Shown: piece after piece, positions 1 through 10,550 of the stretch
How positions within the stretch are numbered: the stretch's first letter is position 1
Layout: the number at the start of each line of letters is the position of its first letter
From: Micromussa lordhowensis
Taxonomy: Eukaryota > Cnidaria > Anthozoa > Scleractinia > Lobophylliidae
Length of the DNA stretch: 64,000 bases
Assembly (NCBI GenBank): GCA_964020085.1
Contig: CAXHUQ010000555.1
Span: 124,001 to 188,000, forward strand
Direction: 5' to 3'
Made by a program: the position numbers and the translations under genes
The notes under the pieces: model-generated
What the model saw: only the letters and a program-made list of their open reading frames with translations
What the model was told of the DNA's origin: nothing
Database searches by the model: none

Positions 1-440
1 TCATTTTGTTATAAAGGGTCGCATAAAGTTACTTTGTATGTTATCAGTATTATTTATTAAAAATAACAAAACACAATGTTAATTATTTGTTAGGATAAAA
101 TATTTAATTTGTTTATGTACATTGAAAGAGCAAATTCAAGTTCATTCCCTATACGTGGTACGTGCATTGTTTCAGGGGATTCTATTTCACTGGCTCTTCG
201 GATGCCAAAGAAGAAGGAACCTGGGTTTGGGCTCCTTCGCACATTGAGATGAACTACAACAACTGGTACATTTCTGTTCATGCCCAGGGGAACAAAGAGC
301 CTAGTGGAGGAATCTCTAAGAACTGCATGTTTATTAGTACCTATAGTCAGAATACGTGGTGGGCCGAGAATTGCAACAACAACAACAAATTCATCTGTGA
401 ATTCGACGCATGCTAGACGCAAACGTACATAGAATCAACA
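1..440 (+). repeat. Inverted duplicate of lectin 3' end, copy A
   Basis: Bases 1-440 match the reverse complement of about 9698-10126. The match covers the last lectin exon, the intron before it and the first bases after the stop codon. It runs off the window on the left and into the gap on the right, so the duplicated unit is longer than seen. Over about 175 bp the intron part shows 3 substitutions and one indel. The exon part is far more diverged. Confidence 0.93.
176..416 (+). CDS. C-type lectin, last exon (partial gene)
   Basis: This is the C-terminal half of a C-type lectin-like domain. The exon begins after a TTTCAG acceptor at about 170-175 and ends at the TAG at 414-416. It encodes about 79 residues with the expected landmarks: the EGTWVW core, an EPS triplet where EPN or QPD sits in sugar-binding lectins, a disulfide Cys, WWAENC in place of the calcium-binding WND motif, and the terminal FICE. 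Upstream exons lie outside the window. Loss of WND suggests weak or no calcium-dependent sugar binding at the canonical site (inference). Compared with its paralogue at 9717-9949, one base is missing at the exon start. The frame then fits a preceding intron of a different phase, or the copy is broken, or the base is a consensus error in a G run. The ORF is otherwise intact. Confidence 0.82.
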
Positions 441-640
441 NNNNNNNNNNNNNNNNNNNNNNNNNNNNNNNNNNNNNNNNNNNNNNNNNNNNNNNNNNNN
501 NNNNNNNNNNNNNNNNNNNNNNNNNNNNNNNNNNNNNNNNNNNNNNNNNNNNNNNNNNNNNNNNNNNNNNNNNNNNNNNNNNNNNNNNNNNNNNNNNNNN
601 NNNNNNNNNNNNNNNNNNNNNNNNNNNNNNNNNNNNNNNN
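441..640. other. Assembly gap (200 N)
   Basis: Exactly 200 N follow the lectin exon directly, so its 3' UTR and poly(A) signal cannot be read. The gap length matches the two others in the window and is a scaffolder placeholder rather than a measured distance. Confidence 0.99.
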
Positions 641-757
641 ACTTGATTAATAAACGTTGGGTATTACACTATATGTGGAATGCTTTGTCTTTTCTCCGAC
701 AGGTATATTAACATATGGTTAAACATAATAAAAACACAACATTAAGACTCATGTTTT

Positions 758-1017
758 TTTTTTTTTTTTTTTTTTAAAGGGGAGACCAGAACGCGCGCCA
801 ATGGTAACGGCTTATGAATGGGTGCCAACTTTGAATTTCGGGATAGGAGCGGGACTTTGGTGATACACCCATTTTTACATGTGGAACGAATACCTGACTA
901 TGGTCAAGCAAAGTTGAAAGTGAAGAGATCAATGATTCGAGCCCTAGTGAGACTCGAACCATCGACCCCTTGCACTACAGGCCAACGCTTAACCTAGTGA
1001 GCTATTCGGCTCCCCCA
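758..1017 (-). mobile_element. tRNA-derived SINE
   Basis: Read on the minus strand, this starts with a tRNA-like head. Box A (TAGCTCACTAGG, 993-1004) and box B (GGTTCGAGTCT, 950-960) are spaced as in RNA polymerase III promoters. A body of about 170 bp of unknown origin follows, then an A tail seen as about 22 T at 754-775. The element is flanked by a perfect 14-bp target site duplication, AAGACTCATGTTTT, at 744-757 and 1018-1031. That duplication fits LINE-driven insertion at a T-run/A junction and suggests a fairly recent event. The parent tRNA is not certain. Confidence 0.88.
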
Positions 1018-1249
1018 AAGACTCATGTTTTAATGCAAGTGTTAATTATATTCTTTGCAAATGCAACCCGAAAATGACACAAAAATAGCGATGTAACAAT
1101 AAATATTTAGTATTCACCATATCTATGTTCTTATTAGCGTCAGATAAGATAAGAACATCAGCAAAATGACAATCGTGTTTGATAGAGCAGCAGTGGAGGC
1201 AATATCAAACATTACTGCCCACTAAACATGTCATTCATACTAATAGCAT

Positions 1250-1400
1250 TTTAGTATGAATTTTTGCGACCCAAGATTATTTGTAATCCAAGGGACTGCA
1301 ACCCAAAATAAATTATTCCCGGGTCGTAGTCTAGGATCATAACCCCGATTATTATAATCTGGGATTAATCCGGAGGTGTGCAACCGGTCAGTAGTCTTTC
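1250..1400 (-). mobile_element. MITE fragment, family of 17055-17885
   Basis: The stretch TAATCCAAGGG...AACCCAAAATAA near 1280-1310 matches, in reverse complement, the interior near 17125-17170. The end GAGGTGTGCAACCGGTCAGTAG resembles the right terminus of that element (GAGGTCATGAACCGAGCAATAG). No convincing left terminus or target duplication is visible, so this is a truncated or strongly diverged copy. Confidence 0.45.
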
Positions 1401-3950
1401 CTATTTGTCGTGAAATAAATAAAGAAGTATTAGGGTAACACAGCTAAAATGCTTTGATAACTGTCCGGGGTTTATTAACGTGGAAAGTATTGTGGATACT
1501 TCAATCAAACCTCATTGCTCATAAACTGGTCATAGAATTTCAGTGAGCTCTTCCGCTTGGAAAATAAAAGCGTAAAGTAAAGACAAGCATTAAATAAAGG
1601 AGATGTAAAGATACCCAATGAATAAAACAAGATATATCAGGGCCTGCCTAATTGTTTCCTGGATCGATTGATTGAAATATAATGTTGCTTATGTATTGTT
1701 TTGTAAATGCATGAGAAAGTGAAATAAAAAGAATTAATAAAGTGCATTGTATCCGTGCATTATCTACTTAATGATGCTTTTCAATATAGATAATTATATA
1801 CATCGAGACGAGTTTCAATGAAATACTTCATCACTTAAAAAATATATTGCCTAGATATTTTGGCAATTATTACAACTAGCAAAGTTATATCTAAATTGAT
1901 ATTAATTCAAAATCGTTAAACCTCGTATTCGACAATGCATAAAAAAGGACAAAGTTGCTTCACAAAACACCGAAAAACACTCACTTTGGTGCCTTTTGGA
2001 ACAATATTGTTACATATGCAAGTATCGTTCTTTTTAGAAACAAGAACCAAGGCGATGAAATGATTTTCTGAGATTAAACGCCTCCTTATTCACTGCAGTG
2101 AATATAAAGGCGTTTAATCTGAGGAACGTTTTATGTTTGTGTGTAAATGTGTACAATAAACGAAACTATTATGTGCCTGTATAGAATTAATCAATTGGTG
2201 AACAAATTTTGCATCAGACGGTCACATAATACTTCACGATACCTAACAATGTATATCGTTTAAGGTTACTGTGTCAAAATCAGCCTCTACTTCGCCAAAA
2301 AAACTGTGAAATATTCTTGTTGGATGTTGACAAATTGAAATCAATAGACCACCCCACCCCCATTCGTCCCTCTCATAATGCATTCATGGTGGCTACATGT
2401 ATAAATGACAAAGCTTTACACTTGGACTCATAAAGCACTCTTATCAATTTATGTAAATCAAATGTCCTCTTAAAAGCCCTTGCACGCTAGAAAAAGTTGC
2501 GTTTTGTTATTTGATAGGTGTATAAGAACAAACTTACAAAGTTAATCACCTGTGGTAAAGCATCCTGAAATTATTTTGCTGTTTGCGTTTGTATAATAAA
2601 CGTTTATTGTAGACACTTTTTTCAAGGAATCCAATTGAAATTTATTCTTATATTCTTGTACTAAACCAGCGCACACCACATAGCGGGTGCATTTATAAAA
2701 ATAGTCCATGTGTGTTAAGGCAAAATGGTGTAATATCTGCCCAAACTGACTTGTCCGAGAGTTGTTGAGTCATTCCGAGACTTGTCAAAAGTGATAAAGC
2801 TTTAGTTACCTTTAATGTTAAACTTGTATCAACTTTATGATGTATAAAATTGCACCGCCTAACTTTTTGCAAAAACAATTTATAGGTGCGCTTTCTTAAA
2901 AATAGTGTGTAAAACTTAAAATTAGTGTGTAAAAATGATAATATAACAAAGCTTTAAACAATTATTTTTAGGAGCTAGAAATAAATCTAAATTACTAATA
3001 GAAGTAATCAGTTGAATATTTTTGAGTTTTGATATAATTAGTAGTATTTTTGAGTAAGCCTTTAATTTTAATCAAGGTAACATTTAAAATTATATAAAGA
3101 ATGAAAATCTTGACCTTTGATCTTTGAACATTCTTGAATGTTTGTTATTCTCTTATATACATTTTAATCGTTATTATGAGTAAAAATGCGGAATATAAGA
3201 CACAAAGACTAAAAAACATTGAAATTGAGATGTTATTCAATTTCTCATAATAAAATGTATGTTTGAATCAGAATGTCAATATCAAAATCAGAGAGGCTCT
3301 TGAAATTATAAAAGGAGAATTAGACATTCTGCAAAAACAACTAAACCAACAATAATAAGGAGAAACAGACACAAGATATGCACAAACTGCAATATAAACT
3401 CATCAACTAAAACTACAAGTATGATGAAAAAAATACCAAACAAAACAACAAGCAAACCAGATGATAAAACATCTCAAAACATTGTGACATTTGATCCATT
3501 CCTGCAATGTAAACTATGCCTTTTTCTATCAGATGTAAATATATATATATATGTTTTTTGTCTAAATAAAACGCTGTTTCCATGGTGAAGTTACAAGGTT
3601 TATGTACATACATCTTAGCTGCACCATACTTGCATATTTACACCATTTACAAATATACATCTGTGTTAGCAGTTCATATGCCAGTGACCCTAATCAAAAT
3701 GACCGGCGCAAGCGTAAAATTTACATGACTTTCTTTGGGTTTCCAGTCTTTATTATTGCAAACCCGAATTAGCTACCTTTACGTGGCATACGACTGCACA
3801 TATATATAGATCGATTAAATTCCTTGGGTTAGTTCGTTTGACACAAAATTTGGGCGTTAGGGAATTTAAACTCACGTCCTACAGCTTCATATGTACTTTT
3901 ATAACAATTAACAGTAATATTGTTTTTACGCAATTGATTAACATCTCTTA
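1401..3950. other. AT-rich intergenic sequence
   Basis: No exon, RNA gene or clear repeat was recognised. Open frames here are short and lack domain-like composition. Confidence 0.5.
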
Positions 3951-4266
3951 GTACTGCAGACCAGTAGACAGATTTTGGACGTGTTTCACAACTCATTACA
4001 TGTGGTGTTTTGATGGTGGATATATTAATGTAACTCGGGCGTATTATGGTAAATACAGTTATACTTGTCACAACGGTGAATGTTGCGTGCCAGACCAGAT
4101 TGAGGATTGTCACGTTTCAGTCGTCGACAATAGACCGAGTCGGCCTTATGGTTACTTAAGATTAAAGCATTTCTTCCTCTTATGAGTATCAAGGATCGGC
4201 TATTGACAAGAGTGTGGAAAACGACTTAGCTGACTACATGCAGATTTATCACAGCTGTGGTATAGG
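3951..4266 (+). pseudogene. Possible SUEL-type galactose-binding lectin fragment
   Basis: After an ATCTCTTAG acceptor-like site at about 3943-3951, an open frame encodes a cysteine-rich stretch of about 78 residues up to the stop at 4183-4185. It contains C-x4-YINVTRAYYGKYSYTC, then EDCHVSVVDN and YLRL. The order of these elements resembles the sea-urchin-egg-lectin (SUEL) fold: C-x-G-x-I-x-V-x-x-A-x-YG early, a C-x-V core, then KYL near the end. The terminal Y-x-C is missing. Another frame opens at 4166 and runs to a GTAAAT donor-like site at 4267, encoding about 33 residues. The shift suggests a decayed exon, or two frames of unrelated chance. No further exons were found nearby. Confidence 0.33.
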
Positions 4267-6474
4267 TAAATTGTTTACATCATAAATTTAATCTGTTCAA
4301 AATAAGTAAAAAAGATGAAGATAGAATCGACGGCCCTACATTTATTTATAACAATGTAAAAAAGATATGACATAACGAGAAAATACCGTGACATATTTCG
4401 TAATGTCCGTTTCGGGGTGTTTATATATTCAGTCTCATCGTTAAGGCGGAGAGTGCTAATTACGGATTCTTTTAAATACTGTGCGATGGTGGGTTTCTTT
4501 GCGAAACTTGGGCAGATAGCGATGGGCATTGCTCATTGATCATTGGTCATTAGTCATTACTCTAGTCGCTGGTCACTGGCCATTGGTTATTGGTCATTAC
4601 TCTATTATGGCAGCTGTTGTAGTGAAATGTGAGGCTGGTCAGGCCTTGTGGGTTAGTACAGGGGATAACTATACCTATATTGAAGGTAGATGGAACCGCT
4701 AATCACTATTTACCGGCTATATGCTGCATCGATATGAAAAATACCTGAATAGTATTGATTTATCATCTGATTAAGAGTCCAAACACTTTATTTATAAACC
4801 TTTTTTTATAAAAATGTTATTCCAAGCTTTGAGAGGCATAGGCTACTATCAAACATCGACAGACTATAAAACATTAACATTGTACTTATACAGGCGTTGC
4901 CCAAGTCCATCCAATAAAAAAAGCGGAATAAGATTGCTAATTGATGTTTTAATTAATTGAGCATTTGAAATCAAATTTTATGATTTTTGTTTTAAGGAAT
5001 AAATAATGATCACATATTTTACCTATTTTGCATAAATGACCGATGTTTATTCATAAAATGATCCATTAATCACAATGCATGATTTTGTCCTGTATAAGTG
5101 TACAACGTTTTATTTCTTATGCGTTGTGCTCTCTGTCCATATGTAAGGTCAAGATTAAGGTTTGGACAATTAATAATCGCAAGGAATTCGAAAAAAACTA
5201 TATCTTGACAATTCATGCCTGTATTAAATAAATGAGTAAGTAACGAAATCGACAATGTGGTGAAAATTTACTTATCAGCTTACTAAGTCACTAGCCAAAA
5301 CTCTAACTTATATACAAGAGAAGGACACACATTGATGGCAAATGAATTGACCTTTATCAGGACGCTGGCTCTAGTTGTGACCATTCTTCAAGTGTTAGAA
5401 TAGTAATAGTATGTCTCTTCAGGCCCTACTTTCTGCAACAATATTGACGTTTTGAGAGCTAATACTAAATTGAACCTGTCGTATCACCCATACTGACATG
5501 GACCTGTATCCTCAATAAAAAGCGCACTATCGTCTACCGTCTAGGTCATTACTAGATGGTGGCTAGTCTTTTATCAAGACTTTTTTGTATGTCACCATAT
5601 ACATTTGAATTTGTATTATAAAATACATAAAATAGCTCGTTACAAAAATATTGAAGGTTAATTGTAGAATAGTAATGAACACAATTACACTCATGATTAT
5701 GCTATTTGCGTTTCAATATATACACATCGTTGATATGATCTGTGCCTTTTTATAGACTTTCTAAGAAAAACCATTCACGACTGAAGAACATAATGCAAAT
5801 TGATATTTATTAAAAATAACTTTAATTATAAACACGTTTAAGCATTCTTTAAGCGTTTATAGCTATCAATAAAAATACATATGAACAATAAGATTTGCTG
5901 GCCTTTTAAAGATAATAAAGAATTTGACAGACGGGTTTGAACTGAAAGCCGTAGATTGTTTTTCAACATTTTATTCCGTTTTAAATATATATAATACATA
6001 TACAAATGTAACAGTAACGGGACATTTTCTATTTACATTACACCACAAAATATGCACATTACGTCTGACCTTTTACCATAGTTGCATTCATCACCATTTA
6101 CCATTTATAACCCAATATACATGTACTTTTTAAAGCCTTGTAGTCGTGCATAATTCATCTATAGATGTGATTCATAGCATTATTCAATGAAAATGTATTT
6201 TTATAAGTTTATACATTCATAAGATATTTTTAAAAATCAAAACTCTAACATTTAGGGCTGGATCGTCAACACCAAAGAGAAAATCTCCTACCTTTACATG
6301 TTTTTGCATAGTCATTTAGGGGATAAATCAAACTAAAAATGTCCGTTAAGAACTTTTTTGAGTATCCACATTGGCATGAGTACTTTGTTGGATCCCATGT
6401 AACTTGCCAGACGGGTTTGTACTGAAAGCCGTAGATGAGTGCTTTAAATAGATGAATACTTTGAGTACTCCCAT
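4267..6474. other. Intergenic sequence with short repeats
   Basis: No gene was recognised. Around 4545-4610 there are degenerate short repeats built on GGTCATTRGTCATT. A 28-bp segment (AGACGGGTTTGAACTGAAAG and the next 8 bases) occurs at 5929-5956 and again at 6409-6436 with one mismatch. Confidence 0.5.
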
Positions 6475-6660
6475 ATAAGCAGGAATACAGCCGACATGAG
6501 AAAGAGGATTGCTCTTGCGCTGACGGCTTGAGATAAACTTTAAAAGATGTGAAGATCATTTTCAAGCAGGATCAAGCTAAGACTGTTCTGCATTGCAGTT
6601 AAAGCCGTTATCCTATACGGGAGCAAGATTCCTCACAAAGTAACTGGTCGCAATATTCAA
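6475..6660 (+). pseudogene. Non-LTR retrotransposon RT fragment
   Basis: Plus-strand frames here read MRKRIALAL, then RIKLRLFCIAVKAVILYGSK (6568-6627). This matches the region downstream of the YADD box in many LINE reverse transcriptases, where KLRLFNSxVKxVLLYGSETW is usual. Stop codons interrupt the stretch between the two blocks, and the flanks do not resemble a full element. It is a dead fragment. The clade cannot be decided from so short a piece. Confidence 0.7.
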
Positions 6661-9615
6661 TAGAAGTTACACCGAGATACTGAGAGCTGTGATCCGGAGC
6701 AGCTGGGAGGTCTACGTCCCAAACAGAGTTATGGAGCTTGTAATATAGAGAGCAATAGAGATATTAGAATACAACTATTTCACATTAATGTATACAATAG
6801 GGATATTTACCCGCGAATCGTGTACATCAAAACTATTTTGCAGGCTTATTTTCATTAAAACTGTTTACATAAAAGAAAAATTCTACCAAAATTGTTGCAA
6901 CAAAGGGCTACCAAAGTTGACCAAAAATGTTTACAAAGAAAAAATGAAAAACGTATATGTATTTCAAAAGGTTATTTGCATTGTTACGGTTCCCATTTGG
7001 TGTATGATATATGTATAATATCATTCACATTTAGAATAATGTATCAAGGTGTAGTCATCAAATTCATTTTTAACATACACTAGATGCTACCCAAGTCCTT
7101 AATATCACTGGTTTAGTTACGAATGAGAAAGTTTTATATACTTTTGCATGTTTATACCACACTCTTTAATATGGTCAGGCTAAATTATCTGCAAACTATA
7201 TTGATGTGCAAAAACTCCTTAGGATCTATTTAATTTCTAAAGACTTTATAACATTACGTGTTTTATAGGTTTCACTACGTTTTATGCCGTATCAGAGAAA
7301 TAACATAGATTCTATGTAGAATCTAGACAATGCCCTAATATTTCTGAATAACTCCTACAGTGCAAAGTAGATGTCAAAGTTTATTTTTTTTCAATATGCT
7401 GATGAAAGACTTTGATATGTAAAATCTGATGTGGCGTTGGTTGAAGTATTTCTTTCGTTCTATTTTTGCTACCTCCATAGTACAATGATCATGCACTTAG
7501 ATTCTGCGTTTGATATGTCTCATGTGTGAATGCATCTAAGGGTTGCAATCGAGCTATTTAAGCGATTCAAGACAAAATCTGAAATAGTTTGACTTAAATT
7601 TGCAATTAATCACTGGTTACTGCGAAATCTATCTGCTATATTACTGAAATATCTCTGAAATATCTTTATTGAACGCGCTTCATTATACGAACCAATGCCT
7701 GAAGCAACCGTTAATATAAGTTAAAGTAGTCAAAGACTAGCTGGGCATTGCGACATGAAAACAAGACTGTCCATGAACAGTACCCTGCTAACCTTTACTC
7801 ATGCAATTGCACAGGTAATGATAAGGATGGGTTCTCACCTACTCAAACATATCTGTGATACGTAATTTATAATTACGTGTTTGCAAATGACATACTGTCA
7901 GCCGAAATCTGTTATGTTTCACTTCGCACAAAATACATATATCCCTGATAGATTGGAACAAGCACATGTAAGACATATCAAGATCTATTTTGCTTGCACC
8001 TGGTAAACATCTCAAATTTAATTACTAACATATTTAAGTGCATTATTTAGAAACCATTCTTTATTAAGCCCCCGATCTAGTATCGATTATATCTTTAGCA
8101 TGTCCTCCATCTGATCAACGGTACCTAAGTAGTTTCTTGGTGCTTTGTTAGTGATTTCTTAGTGGTTCATTCAATGTTTCTTAGTCAATCCATTTTTTTC
8201 TTCAAAAGTAAGATAATCACTGTTAAAATACTTTAAAAACAATGAATTGACAACCTGTGATTGGGTGCTTTTATCATACACGAATGAGTTGAGATGATTT
8301 TTTTTCTGCACTTTTCCGCACTTATAACATACTGTAGCAATCTGTCCAATATCTACAAGCTATATGGTCGGTACAGAATAAGGCGGCTCAAGTTGGTGCC
8401 TTTTGTTTTGACATGTCATTCTTTTTGTACAAAAAAAATAAATTTTTGATTAACGTCAGACCAGGCTCGCAAAACTATTTTTGCCAAGTATAAATATAAT
8501 AGGCTCTTAACTGAAGAAGGAGATCGAGTTTGAGGAAAAGGTATGATAACTAGCGGAGGACGGACACATCATGGTAGCATAAGATCCGCTTTCGTTGGAA
8601 CATGATTCTTAATGATAGTTTATATTAGCTATTTTTGGTGATTCTACTTTTCCTACTTGTCGATGCTTTTAAAAATGTTCCAGTCCAAGTACAATTGCTT
8701 ATCATTCATTATTGCTAAAATTCTCAATATTTTGTGATTTATGAAAAAATATAGTTTTATAAAAAACCATCACCAAAACCTTATTAGTAGAGATATCAAA
8801 AATTTGAATGGGTTTCCAACAAAAAAACTAACATTTAATATATTGTTGTAATATAAAATAAAAATCTTTTAAATCATAAAACAAGATACATTTTGAAAAT
8901 CAAAATTCTAAAATCGTATAATTGATATTTAAACTTTGCAATTTAAGATTATTCAAAATTGTTTAATTCATAATGTAGTGTATTTAAATGTGTATATTTT
9001 AAGTAATTTTATTTGAAATTAAAGAGCGCATCAACGAAATATGCGCATTTTACTTTTAAAACGCAAAGCGTAACTACTGCGGAAATTTTAGTGGCCAAAC
9101 CGATGCCTAAAACTCTCTTAACGCTACGCGTTAGCAGGGTTAAAAAGAAGAAATTATATAATATATAATATATGTATATATATAATATATATACATATAA
9201 GAAAGAAGAGGGAAGCTGGGCTTTACCTATTTTTGCCAGTTAGCGAACTACGTCGGCTGGAACATAAGCGGAATGGCATACTCGATAAACAACAGAGAGA
9301 TGCGGTATACTTTAGCAGGTCGAGGTATTCCACCTCAACCTAATATAATATATAACCTTATTTAATATATATTATTTATATATATAATATATATATACAC
9401 ATATAGTTGATTGATTGATTCACAGATGACAATCTGTAAAGTAAGAGAAAAAACAAAGCAGATAGTTTTTTTATTGATGTACCATAGACATTTATAAACG
9501 TATAATTTTAACAGAAATATTTTACGAGTAAATGTAAGTTAAAGGTGCAATTTAGGTAAATTAAAAGTAAATAAAAGAAAATGGTTGAAACAACACACAG
9601 TATCGATATCATATT
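6661..9615. other. Intergenic sequence with AT palindromic repeats
   Basis: No gene was recognised. Two AT-dinucleotide-rich blocks, at about 9152-9200 and 9342-9405, enclose a GC-richer segment of about 150 bp. The rest is plain AT-rich sequence. Confidence 0.5.
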
Positions 9616-9619
9616 GATT

Positions 9620-9629
9620 TTTATTTATT
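9620..9629 (-). promoter_or_regulatory. Polyadenylation signals of the lectin gene
   Basis: Two overlapping AATAAA hexamers on the minus strand (TTTATT at 9620-9625 and 9624-9629) lie about 90 bases after the lectin stop codon. This spacing suits a short 3' UTR. Confidence 0.6.
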
Positions 9630-9697
9630 TTGAGACGATTTTATATGTCATTTTAAGGATATGTCTAGGCAGAAAAGACATTTGATTCGCTTAATCA

Positions 9698-10126
9698 ATT
9701 CTATGTACGTTTGCGTCTAGCATGCGTCGAATTCACAGATGAAGTATTCGTTGATTTCGCAATCTTTGGAAAGCCACGTATTCTGATCATAGGTACTAAT
9801 AATCATGCAGTTGTAAGAGATTGATTCATATGGCTCATTGAAATACGCAGAAGTGAACCAGTTGGTGTAGTTCATCTCAATGTGCGAAGGAGCCCAAACC
9901 CAGGTTCCTTCTTCTTTGGCATCCGTAGCGCCAGTGTAATAGATTCCCACTGAAACCAATGCACGTACCACGTATAGGGAATGAACTTGAATTTGCTCTT
10001 TCAATGTACATAAACAAATTAAATGTTTTATCCTAACAAATAAGTAACATTGTGTTTTGTTATTTTTTATAAATAATACTGATAACATACAAAGTAACTT
10101 TATGCGACCCTTTATAACAAAATGAG
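9698..10126 (-). repeat. Inverted duplicate of lectin 3' end, copy B
   Basis: This is the partner of the repeat at 1-440. It contains the last exon of the minus-strand lectin gene and part of intron 5. The two copies are arranged tail to tail, with about 9.3 kb between their stop codons. Confidence 0.93.
9717..9949 (-). CDS. Lectin exon 6: C-terminal half of CTLD2 and stop
   Basis: It follows the acceptor GGTTTCAG. It encodes YYTGATDAKEEGTWVWAP, the EPY-containing loop, WLSKDC and FICEFDAC followed by TAG. The last residue of the protein is a cysteine. It is paralogous to the exon at 176-416. Confidence 0.92.
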
Positions 10127-10501
10127 AATGATATATATATAAATATATATATACATATATATATAAGGATGATCATATATATAAGTATGATGAAATTGTT
10201 ATCAGTAGTTTCAAAACCTTTTTTCTTCAGAAACAAAAAAATGATTAACAAGATTTTTGTAATAGATTTGTGGTGTTTTAACAGAAAAAGTAGCATTACA
10301 GGTTTATGCCGAAGTAATTTAACTGCAGAACTATAAATGAATGTAACATATCAAATATCTTCTATCCTTGAGGTATATTTGGCCATTTTGCAGGGGATAA
10401 TTATGTTTTATCTAAATACACGCTTAGGCATCTACAACAAAAATGAAAAAAAAATGTTTTGTGTCGCAGAGCTGTAAGAATATATATATGTATGTAATTG
10501 C

Positions 10502-10550
<49 letters not shown>

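Noticed and set aside
410..646. Open reading frames spanning the N runs (also 34047-34387 and 54687-54983)
   Set aside because: They consist almost entirely of undefined bases from assembly gaps.
9950..10088. N-terminal 45 codons of the long frame over lectin exon 6
   Set aside because: This part is intron. The splice acceptor at 9950-9951, the matching phase with exon 5 and the near-identical intron in the left copy all place the exon start at 9949.
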